This document shows, one piece after another, positions 1 through 6,982 of a stretch of 7,227 nucleotides of DNA. Source of the stretch: Actinomycetota bacterium (GTDB taxonomy: Bacteria; Actinomycetota; Acidimicrobiia; Acidimicrobiales; GCA-2861595); the NCBI GenBank assembly GCA_016781225.1, contig JADDQT010000099.1, positions 1 through 7,227 on the forward strand, in the 5' to 3' direction. Within the stretch, counting starts at the first letter, position 1. Each line of letters starts with the position of its first letter. The notes under the pieces are model-generated. The model searched no databases, was not told where the DNA came from, and saw only the letters and a list, made by a program, of their open reading frames with translations. Position numbers and translations under genes: made by a program.

Positions 1-391
1 CACCGAGCACCACGCGGGCCACGGTGCAGGCGGCCGCCGTGCGGGCCAGCGCCTCTTCGAGGACGGCCAGACGATCCGCCAGCGTGGCCACGGCGTCGCT
101 CAGGGCCGCTGGGTAGACGTTCGCCGGCTCCGAGACCTCGACCTCGACGGGTTCGGCCTCGACGGGTTCGGCCTGCTCGCTCGCAGCGTGGCTCTCACCG
201 ACAACGTCCCGCTGGAGCACCGCGTCGTGCTCGCCGAGGCTGCTCGCGCCGTCCTCGTCGGGCTCCTGCCCAAGGCTGGCCAGCCATCCCTGGTCGCCCT
301 CGTCGTCCTGCGCCTCGTCCCGAAAGGTCTCGAGGAACCGGGCGCCCCTGCGCAGGCTGAAGCGGGGCACGTCCTCCTCGCTGGTGACCAT
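1..391 (-). CDS. Unrecognised acidic protein, N-terminal part (C-terminus beyond left edge)
   Basis: An open frame runs leftward from ATG at 391 and is still open at base 1, giving 130 residues. The start is supported by a good ribosome site, GGAGG (complement of 400-404), eight bases before the ATG. The first ~90 residues look disordered and acidic: after a short basic patch (FSLRRGARF, residues 11-19) come many D/E residues, and the pentapeptide AEPVE occurs twice in tandem near residues 74-83. From about residue 94 the chain becomes Ala/Leu-rich (SDAVATLADRLAVLEEALAR, 98-117) and is probably an amphipathic helix or coiled coil. I recognise no catalytic motif and no family. The gene is divergent from the M23 peptidase. 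It may be a scaffold or cell-envelope/division accessory protein, but that is only an impression from composition. The reading frame itself is fairly sure; the function is unknown. Confidence 0.7.
   Translation of the reverse strand, partial: MVTSEEDVPRFSLRRGARFLETFRDEAQDDEGDQGWLASLGQEPDEDGASSLGEHDAVLQRDVVGESHAASEQAEPVEAEPVEVEVSEPANVYPAALSDAVATLADRLAVLEEALARTAAACTVARVVLG
142..174. repeat. 15-bp tandem repeat, two copies, inside the left-edge gene
   Basis: The 15-base unit CCTCGACGGGTTCGG occurs at 142-156 and again, perfectly, at 157-171, followed by a partial third start (CCT). Because 15 is a multiple of three, it encodes a doubled AEPVE pentapeptide on the minus strand without disturbing the frame. 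It lies in the low-complexity acidic part of the protein and probably arose by slippage, so copy number may vary between strains. Confidence 0.8.
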
Positions 392-652
392 CGCCTACGC
401 CTCCGGTGAGAGCAGGCCGCAGCGCTGCGCTCTATGTGGACTTTGACTATGGTGCGCTGCGACCAAGGTTAAATCGACTGCAGGGGCGGGGACGGGCGCG
501 GCATGGAAGGTGACGGGCATCGGGCCCTCAGCCTACCGAGAGTCCAGTGCCGTTCGGATACTCTCAGTGGCGCGTTGACGGGCGGGGGGCTGATGGGCGG
601 GACGGAGCACACCGGGCATGAGCTTGGCCTGACCTGGCGCGCGCGCCCGAGG
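392..652. promoter_or_regulatory. Divergent intergenic region between the left-edge gene and the M23 peptidase
   Basis: This stretch separates two divergently transcribed genes. Bases 430-480 are visibly richer in A/T than the surroundings. On the plus strand TTGACT (443-448) resembles a -35 box, and the AT-rich GGTTAAAT (467-474) follows, but spacing to the best -10-like hexamer (TTAAAT) is about 20 bases, longer than usual. On the minus strand CATAGT (complement of 446-451) could serve as a -10 for the left-edge gene, without a clear -35. A perfect 12-base palindrome CGCAGCGCTGCG lies at 418-429, and its half GCGCTGCG recurs at 454-461, 32 bases away. Bases 503-652 are in frame with the peptidase but do not look like a conserved protein segment. 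I see no other gene here. Confidence 0.35.
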
Positions 653-1888
653 ATGTCGGCCCTGAGGCTGGCCGTGTTGCTGGTGCTCGCAGCCGTCGCT
701 CCCCCTGCGGTCCTCGGAACCCAAGGGGCGCAGGCCCAATCTCAGGTGCCCGGAGGGAGTGGGTCCACCACCACAACGGCGCCGTCGGCGCCCGGCGCCG
801 CCGTCCCGGCTCCGGTCCCTCCCTCCGAACCCGTGGAGGACAGTCCGAAGGAACCGGTTCCCACGGCGCAGGTGGTGGTTCCGCCGCCTCCCGCCGAGGC
901 GAGCCCTGCACCCATGCCGCCGGAGGCGCAACAGAAGGCACAGGCCGACCTGGCGGCGCGGCAGCGAACGTTCGATCGGCTGTTCGCCCTGCGGGCCGTG
1001 CAGGCCCAAAGGTTCGAGGCCCTCCTCGGCGAGACGGCGACCCTCCAGGCGCGCCTCGCTGCCGTGGACGCCGATCGCCGTGTGCAGGAGGGCAGGCTGC
1101 TGGAGGCCAAGGAGCGACTCAAGACGCTGGCGGTCGCCAGATACACGGCCACACCGGTCGCGCCGCTCAACCACGCTCTGGAGGCGCCCGACTTCATGGA
1201 CCTGAGCCGACGCCTGGCCCTGCTGAGCGCGGTCGGCGACGCCGACCGGGGCCGGGTGGAGGAATACGTCGAAGCCTCAGGCAGCGCCACGGCCGAGCTC
1301 GACCGGGTCAACGGCGAGCTCGGCCGCAAGCGCGCCGAGCTGGATGCGGCGCGCCGGTCCTTGGAGAAGGCAGACGCCGTACTGCTGTCGGGCAAGGCCC
1401 AGCTCGTGTCGTTCATGGCCGGAGGCCTCGGGATGGCCGGCGGGCTGGCCTTTCCCGTTGCCGGGCCCCACAACTTCACGGACACGTTCGGCGCCCCGCG
1501 CATGAGCGGCACCGCCTTCGCCCATCTCCACGAGGGCACCGATGTTTTCGCCCCGGCCGGGACGCCGTTGGTCGCCATCGAGCGCGGTGTGCTCGTAAGC
1601 GTGGGATCCGACCTGCTGGGCGGCACGAAGCTCTGGCTGGTGGGGGCCACGGGCACCCGCTACTACTACGCCCACCTGTCGGCATTCGCCCCCGGAGTGG
1701 CCGACGGCAAGCCGGTACAGGCGGGCGAAGTCGTCGGCTTCGTCGGGAACACCGGCAACGCCCGAGGGACGTCTCCCCACGTCCATTTCGAGGCCCACCC
1801 CGACGGCGGAGCCGCCATCAACCCGTACCCGCTGCTTCGCATCGTCGACGACGCCGCCCGAGCGGTGCCCGGCCCCCCGACTCCCTGA
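653..1888 (+). CDS. Secreted M23 (LytM/lysostaphin-type) metallopeptidase with coiled-coil region
   Basis: Predicted zinc endopeptidase acting on peptidoglycan cross-bridges outside the membrane. The start at 653 gives 411 residues with a textbook signal peptide (MSALR, then a hydrophobic core of about 17 residues, and likely cleavage after AQA near residue 28). A Pro/Thr/Ala-rich spacer follows to about residue 90, then charged heptad-like helices (roughly 91-165 and 198-250). The C-terminal M23 domain spans about 265-400. Its zinc site is complete: HxxxD in HEGTD (H293, D297) and HxH in HVHFE (H376, H378), plus the conserved active-site His in YAHLS (H341). Coiled coil plus LytM domain recalls EnvC/NlpD-like proteins and mycobacterial or corynebacterial secreted M23 proteins, but no ftsEX lies nearby. 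The start is uncertain: in-frame ATGs also occur at 593 and 503. GAGG touches the 653 ATG with no spacer, while 593 follows a G-run. I favour 653 for its compact signal peptide. Family assignment is firm. Confidence 0.9.
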   Translation: MSALRLAVLLVLAAVAPPAVLGTQGAQAQSQVPGGSGSTTTTAPSAPGAAVPAPVPPSEPVEDSPKEPVPTAQVVVPPPPAEASPAPMPPEAQQKAQADLAARQRTFDRLFALRAVQAQRFEALLGETATLQARLAAVDADRRVQEGRLLEAKERLKTLAVARYTATPVAPLNHALEAPDFMDLSRRLALLSAVGDADRGRVEEYVEASGSATAELDRVNGELGRKRAELDAARRSLEKADAVLLSGKAQLVSFMAGGLGMAGGLAFPVAGPHNFTDTFGAPRMSGTAFAHLHEGTDVFAPAGTPLVAIERGVLVSVGSDLLGGTKLWLVGATGTRYYYAHLSAFAPGVADGKPVQAGEVVGFVGNTGNARGTSPHVHFEAHPDGGAAINPYPLLRIVDDAARAVPGPPTP

Positions 1889-1927
1889 CGCCGACTCCCG
1901 GAGGCCTGGACCGGACGGCCCGGAGCC

Positions 1928-2821
1928 TCAGCCGAGGACGTGCCGGAGCGCGCCCTCCAGGTCGGGGTGACGGAACTCGTATTCCTCCTCCTGCAGGCGG
2001 GCAGGAACTACACGCTGGCTGGCGAGGACAAGTGAGCGAGCCAGGCCCTCGCCCAGCACCAAGTCCAGGGCGAAGGCGGGCACGGGGATCAGGGCAGGCC
2101 GGTGCAGCACCCGAGCCATCGCCGTGGTGAGCTCGGCGTTGGTGACCGACCCGGGGCTGGTGAGGTTGTGCGGCCCCCGTGCCGTCGCCGTGTCCAGGAG
2201 GTGACGGATGGCGCCGACCTCGTCGTCGAGCGATATCCAACTCACGTACTGGCGCCCCGAGCCGAGCCGCCCACCCAGGCCCAGCTTGAACATCCGCACC
2301 TGCCGCTCCAGAGCGCCTCCGCCCGGAGCGAGCACGATCCCGGTGCGGATGTGCACGACGCGCACGCCCACCTGCTCGGCAGGCGCGGTGGCCGCCTCCC
2401 ACTCGACGCAGACTTCGGCCAGGAAGTCGTCACCCGGAGGGCTGTCCTCGGTGAGCTCCTCCTCGCCTCTGTCGCCGTAGTAGCCGATGGCAGAGCTGCT
2501 CACCAGGACCTGGGGCGGGGTGGGGAGCTTGGCCAGGGACTCGGCGAGGAGGCTGGTGCCCCGGATGCGGCTGTCCCGGATGCGAGCCTTCTGCGCGTCC
2601 GACCAGCGGCGCTCGGCGATGCTCTCACCTGCCAGGTGGACAACGCCATCGGCCCCCTGAAGGGCGTCGGCGTCGATGGTCCCCGCCGAGGGGTCCCAGG
2701 ACACGTCGTCACCCTCGGCCGGGCCGCGTACCAGCCGCCGCACCGTGTGGCCGTCCGATTTCAGGGACGTCACCAGTGCCGAGCCGATCAGGCCGCCGGC
2801 ACCGCTCACGAGCACGTTCAC
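1928..2821 (-). CDS. TIGR01777-family NAD(P)-binding epimerase-like protein (YfcH/DUF1731 type)
   Basis: Extended SDR-fold protein of 297 residues, normal for the family. A Rossmann dinucleotide-binding motif GAGGLIG lies at residues 7-13, directly after the first strand, and LAGE (63-66) follows the fourth strand. SSSAIGYYGDRG (108-119) contains the family's YYG motif, and LTEDSPPGDDF plus VEWE (123-143) are typical of this group. The usual YxxxK lysine is not evident at its place, which is common in this family. The last ~50 residues, beginning around PVPAFALDLVLG, match the DUF1731-type C-terminal tail. I chose GTG at 2821 because a strong ribosome site (GAGG, complement of 2827-2830) sits five bases upstream and the Rossmann strand then starts at residue 2; another GTG at 2845 overlaps queE. 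It follows the queE stop by 7 bases. Substrate is unknown; a link to preQ0 is suggested only by position. Confidence 0.9.
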   Translation of the reverse strand: MNVLVSGAGGLIGSALVTSLKSDGHTVRRLVRGPAEGDDVSWDPSAGTIDADALQGADGVVHLAGESIAERRWSDAQKARIRDSRIRGTSLLAESLAKLPTPPQVLVSSSAIGYYGDRGEEELTEDSPPGDDFLAEVCVEWEAATAPAEQVGVRVVHIRTGIVLAPGGGALERQVRMFKLGLGGRLGSGRQYVSWISLDDEVGAIRHLLDTATARGPHNLTSPGSVTNAELTTAMARVLHRPALIPVPAFALDLVLGEGLARSLVLASQRVVPARLQEEEYEFRHPDLEGALRHVLG

Positions 2822-2824
2822 GTT

Positions 2825-2832
2825 CCCCTCAC
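2825..2832 (-). promoter_or_regulatory. Ribosome binding site deciding the epimerase-like start
   Basis: On the minus strand GTGAGGGG ends a few bases before GTG at 2821, and its GAGG core lies five bases from the start codon. The site includes the TGA stop codon of queE (2831-2829), so a ribosome terminating on queE would be positioned to restart here. This favours 2821 over the GTG at 2845. Confidence 0.6.
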
Positions 2833-3521
2833 CGCCCCCGTTCACCGCCCCAGAGCAGGATGTGTAGCCGGGGAGTGAGGACCCAGCCTCGGGTCAGGAC
2901 CGGCTCGGCCAGCTCCTGCATGCGGGCGGTGACGGTGCCGGCGTCGGTGCCCTCGGGCATCACGTACACCGGGTCGAGGCCGCACTCGGCAACCATAGAT
3001 TCCACCTCGAGGAGATCGGAAGGATCCTGGGCCACGAACTTGAACACCGCCCGGCCGCTGGCCTGGAACGACCGCAGGACGTCGGGCCGGTAGGGCCGGG
3101 ACTGCCTGTTTCCGGAGTTGGCCAGCTTCGGGGAGACGTTGTACTGGTCGACCAGGTCGGGGCCGAGGAGTGGGGCGATGGTGCCGCTGGTCTCGACCTC
3201 GACGCGCCAGCCGCGGGCCTTGGCCTCCTGCAGCAGCGGGGCCAGGTTGCGCTGCTGGAGGAGGGGCTCGCCGCCCGTTACCACCACCATTCCCACGCCC
3301 ATGGCGTCCAGCTGATCGACGATGGTCGCCACCTGCTCGGTGCGTAGCTCCTGCTGCGGGTCGTAGTTGTCCCAGTCCCAGGTGTACTTGGTGTCGCACC
3401 AGTCGCACGCCAGGTTGCAACGACCCAGCCGCACGAAGCCGGCCGGGCGGCCGGCCGAAGGGCCTTCGCCCTGCAGGGTGGGGCCGAAGACCTCGGAGAC
3501 GACGAGGGTGGCCCCCGTCAC
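2829..3521 (-). CDS. queE: 7-carboxy-7-deazaguanine synthase (radical SAM)
   Basis: Converts 6-carboxy-5,6,7,8-tetrahydropterin to 7-carboxy-7-deazaguanine using SAM and a 4Fe-4S cluster, the ring-contracting step of preQ0 synthesis. From GTG at 3521 the protein has 230 residues, normal for QueE. The N-terminus carries SEVFGPTLQGEGP (9-21), a QueE hallmark. The cluster motif is CNLACDWC (C35, C39, C42; CX3CX2C), followed by DTKYTWD. The SAM-binding GGEP lies at 83-86, and NVSPKLANSGN (128-138) matches the QueE substrate/SAM region. The frame is open upstream to a GTG at 3578, but the 3521 GTG shares GTGA with the queC stop, a classic 4-base coupled overlap, and there is no separate good ribosome site. 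It is the sixth gene of the run; the epimerase-like gene follows after 7 bases. Identification is secure. Confidence 0.95.
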   Translation of the reverse strand: MTGATLVVSEVFGPTLQGEGPSAGRPAGFVRLGRCNLACDWCDTKYTWDWDNYDPQQELRTEQVATIVDQLDAMGVGMVVVTGGEPLLQQRNLAPLLQEAKARGWRVEVETSGTIAPLLGPDLVDQYNVSPKLANSGNRQSRPYRPDVLRSFQASGRAVFKFVAQDPSDLLEVESMVAECGLDPVYVMPEGTDAGTVTARMQELAEPVLTRGWVLTPRLHILLWGGERGR

Positions 3522-4195
3522 GCGAGGGCCGGGTCGGCCACGCCCGCCTCGGAGAAGCCCTTGGCCCGAAGCACGCACGAGTCACACGACCCGCAGGGCG
3601 CGGCTTCCCCCCGGTAGCAGGACCAGGTCAGCTCCAGCGGAGCTCCTAGCTCGACCCCGAGGCGCACTATCTCGGCCTTGGTGCGACTGATCAGCGGTGT
3701 ACGGAACTCGAGAGGGCGCCCCTCGACGCCCCTCTTGAGCCCGAGCGTCGCCGCCTGCTGGAAGGCGGCGACGAACTCCGGCCGGCAGTCGGGATAGCCG
3801 CTGTAGTCGAGGGCGTTCACTCCGAGGTAGACGGTGTCGCAGTTTCGGCTCTCGGCGACGCCGCACGCCAGAGCACAGAAGATCAGGTTCCGGGCCGGCA
3901 CGTAGGTGACCGGTATGGCTGGCGACGCGCCGCCGGAGGAGATGGCCGCGTGGTCGGGCACGGCGACGGCCTCGTCGGTGAGCGCGGACCCGCCCCAGGC
4001 TGACAGGTCCAGGTGGACGAGCAGCTGCTCGGCCTCGAGTGCGCCCGCCACCTTGGCCGCGCCCTCCAGCTCCACGCGGTGGCGCTGGCCGTAATCCACG
4101 GTGAGCGCGGTGACCGCCGATTCCTCCCGGACGGCCATGGCCAGGCACACGGTAGAGTCCAGGCCCCCCGACAGCAACACGACGGCTCCGGCCAT
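3518..4195 (-). CDS. queC: 7-cyano-7-deazaguanine (preQ0) synthase
   Basis: ATP-dependent enzyme that converts 7-carboxy-7-deazaguanine with ammonia, through an adenylated intermediate and amide, to the nitrile preQ0. The protein has 225 residues, the usual size. The PP-loop ATP-binding motif SGGLDST lies at 9-15, followed by TVDYGQRHRVE (32-42), typical of QueC. Further family motifs are VPARNLIF (99-106) and LGVNALDYSGYPDCRPEF (124-141). Four zinc ligands close the protein: C193, C201, C204 and C207 (WSCY, then CGSCDSC). The start is ATG at 4195, with a GAGGAG sequence just upstream on the minus strand at rather short spacing. It begins 21 bases after the queD stop and overlaps queE by 4 bases, so all three preQ0 enzymes are arranged for co-expression. 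All key residues are present and I see no damage. Identification is secure. Confidence 0.96.
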   Translation of the reverse strand: MAGAVVLLSGGLDSTVCLAMAVREESAVTALTVDYGQRHRVELEGAAKVAGALEAEQLLVHLDLSAWGGSALTDEAVAVPDHAAISSGGASPAIPVTYVPARNLIFCALACGVAESRNCDTVYLGVNALDYSGYPDCRPEFVAAFQQAATLGLKRGVEGRPLEFRTPLISRTKAEIVRLGVELGAPLELTWSCYRGEAAPCGSCDSCVLRAKGFSEAGVADPALA

Positions 4196-4216
4196 GGGCT
4201 CCTCGCTACGAGCCGC

Positions 4217-4564
4217 TCAGGGTAAGAGCTCGACCGAGGAGTCGGGCGTTTCCCAGAGCCTGAGGCCCGCCAGCTCCAAGCCCGCCGCCTCGAGCTGCTT
4301 CCACACCTCGGCGGCGATCAGCTCTGCCGTCGGGTTGTCCATCAGGTCGTTGAGGTACCGGTGGTCGTAGCGCTCCACGACCTCTCGGTGCACGACCTCG
4401 TGGAGCTCGTCGAAGTCGAGGACCACGCCGTTCTCGTCGAGGGGTCGCTCGACGGTGACCTCGAAGCGGTAGTTGTGGCCGTGCAGGCGCCGGCACTTGC
4501 CGGGATGCCACGGGAGCTGATGGGCCGCCTCGAAGGCGAAGGAACGCGTTACCCGGCTCCGCAT
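4217..4564 (-). CDS. queD: 6-carboxy-5,6,7,8-tetrahydropterin synthase
   Basis: Zinc enzyme of the 6-pyruvoyltetrahydropterin synthase fold that converts 7,8-dihydroneopterin triphosphate to 6-carboxytetrahydropterin, the first committed step toward preQ0. The 115-residue length fits. Zinc ligands are H15 (FEAAHQL), H28 and H30. The CxxxHGH motif (C24 to H30) is the bacterial QueD signature and supplies the catalytic Cys. Further family features are VLDFDEL (48-54), the YDHRYLN segment with H68, and WET with E105 for pterin binding. The start is ATG at 4564, preceded on the minus strand by AGGGAGGG at short spacing. It follows the small zinc-protein gene by 36 bases, the widest gap in the run, so a weak internal promoter could sit there, although none is evident. 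FolE, which makes its substrate, is not in the window. Confusion with a eukaryote-type PTPS is unlikely given queC and queE adjacent. Confidence 0.95.
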   Translation of the reverse strand: MRSRVTRSFAFEAAHQLPWHPGKCRRLHGHNYRFEVTVERPLDENGVVLDFDELHEVVHREVVERYDHRYLNDLMDNPTAELIAAEVWKQLEAAGLELAGLRLWETPDSSVELLP

Positions 4565-4600
4565 GCCCTCCCTACGGTACCGGCCGAGGAATGGGGGTAA

Positions 4601-4858
4601 CTAACTGCGCTTGCGGTTGGGTGGCAGGGACGGTGCGCCGTAGATCTGCCCCGCCTCGAGGTAGCAGTCGTAGTGGTAGTGCTCGACTCGGTCCCATGTG
4701 TTGCCGACGTAGACGTTGGCGATCACCTGGCGGTGCTGGGACCGAGCCACGAACTTGACGGGCGCTGCGCAGTGAGCGCACATGGCGGAGTTGCCCGGCT
4801 CCACCAGACGCTCGACGGCGCGGCTCTGGAGAACGGCAGGGTTGGCCGCAGTGGTCAT
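4601..4858 (-). CDS. Small putative zinc-binding protein (CxxC...HxxC), function unknown
   Basis: An 85-residue soluble protein from ATG at 4858. The frame is open upstream to 4909, but 4858 follows the stop of the preceding gene by 4 bases and removes an implausible extension overlapping that gene. No clear ribosome site is seen, so translation may be coupled to the upstream gene. Visible features are a CAHC pair (C27, C30), then a strand-like middle (FVARSQHRQVIANVYVGNTW), then EHYHYDC (H62 and C65). Together these form a CxxC/HxxC set with ~31 residues between, which could hold one zinc in a zinc-ribbon or treble-clef-like fold. The tail (LPPNRKRS) is basic, hinting at nucleic-acid or ribosome contact. 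I have a general impression of a conserved actinobacterial hypothetical family but cannot name it. It sits between the membrane protein and queD. Confidence 0.75.
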   Translation of the reverse strand: MTTAANPAVLQSRAVERLVEPGNSAMCAHCAAPVKFVARSQHRQVIANVYVGNTWDRVEHYHYDCYLEAGQIYGAPSLPPNRKRS

Positions 4859-4862
4859 GGAG

Positions 4863-5239
4863 TCATATCGGCAGTTCGGGCCCGGGACTTGAGCCCGGCT
4901 CCGGCCCAACGGCCGGCGAAGCGTCGGGTGGACGCCGCTCGCCGCCAGCCCGGCCCAGCCGCTTGGCCTGGGCCACCAGCGCCCTCACGTCGGCCTCATC
5001 GGCTCCACCCTCCACCAGGCGCCGGACCAATGACTCGACCCGGGCCGGGTCGCCTCGGCGGAGGGGTGCGGGCCGGGAGCCGGTGACCGTCGTGGCGACG
5101 ATGGAGCACAGCACGGCGGTGGCCGTCACCAAGCCGAGCGTGAGCGCCGCACCCGTGCTGCCCGCCACCGCGCTGGCGATCATCCCGGCGATCCCGGCTA
5201 TGCACACTGCCGAGGCCAGGGCCCTGACGGTTCGAGCGG

Positions 5240-5243
<4 letters not shown>
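4863..5243 (-). CDS. Small two-helix membrane protein, function unknown
   Basis: A 126-residue protein from GTG at 5243. The start codon shares GTGA with the stop of ettA (4-base overlap), and AGAGGG lies just upstream, so it is probably translationally coupled to ettA. Two hydrophobic segments are clear: about residues 8-27 (rich in A, I and G) and 31-54 (LTLGLVTATAVLCSIVATTV), joined by a very short turn, making a helical hairpin. Arg residues at 4 and 7 and the basic stretch after helix 2 (RPAPLRRGDPAR) predict both ends in the cytoplasm. A charged amphipathic helix follows (about 66-98), then a Pro/Ser/Gly tail. No catalytic motif is seen and I do not recognise the family. The 4-base gap to the next gene places it firmly in the run. 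The coding call is well supported by coupling and composition; the role is unknown. Confidence 0.78.
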
Positions 5244-6919
<1,676 letters not shown>

Positions 6920-6982
6920 GGTCTTCGACGGTAGTTGAGAGTGAACAGAGCGCCGGGATGTGGTCGGTACGATCGAGGTGAC
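6920..6982. promoter_or_regulatory. Divergent ettA/kgd promoter region
   Basis: Sixty-three bases separate the opposed starts of ettA and kgd, so both promoters must lie here or overlap the gene starts. On the plus strand TACGAT (6968-6973) is a good actinobacterial TANNNT -10, nine bases before the kgd ATG, with only a weak -35 upstream (TGAACA, 6942-6947, spacing about 20). On the minus strand TACCGT (complement of 6928-6933) ends eight bases before the ettA ATG, which has no strong ribosome site. Both placements would give leaderless or nearly leaderless mRNAs. Confidence 0.45.
6975..6978 (+). promoter_or_regulatory. Ribosome binding site of kgd
   Basis: GAGG lies four bases before the kgd ATG at 6983. 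It competes with the leaderless reading of this promoter: if transcription begins close to 6980 from TACGAT, the site would not be in the mRNA and an upstream promoter would be needed to use it. Confidence 0.5.

Noticed and set aside
188..409. 73-codon plus-strand frame at the left edge
   Set aside because: It lies opposite the minus-strand frame that has a GGAGG site and an in-frame repeat, and shows neither a ribosome site nor a motif.
742..1656. 304-codon minus-strand frame opposite the M23 gene
   Set aside because: Ser/Ala/Arg-rich shadow without motifs, while the plus strand has a complete peptidase with a zinc site.
1889..1929. Possible terminator between the convergent M23 and epimerase-like genes
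   Set aside because: Only a 5-bp stem (GAGGC 1901-1905 with GCCTC 1925-1929), a 19-base loop and no T-run. It is too weak to call, although some termination is expected between convergent genes.
2102..2878. 258-codon plus-strand frame opposite the epimerase-like gene
   Set aside because: It is antisense to a protein with a Rossmann motif and family-specific segments, and shows no domain of its own.
2829..4564. DNA-modifying 7-deazaguanine (Dpd) phage-defence island
   Set aside because: queDCE alone does not define it. No dpdA-type transglycosylase, dpdB, restriction, helicase or phage gene is seen, and neighbours ettA and kgd are core chromosomal genes.
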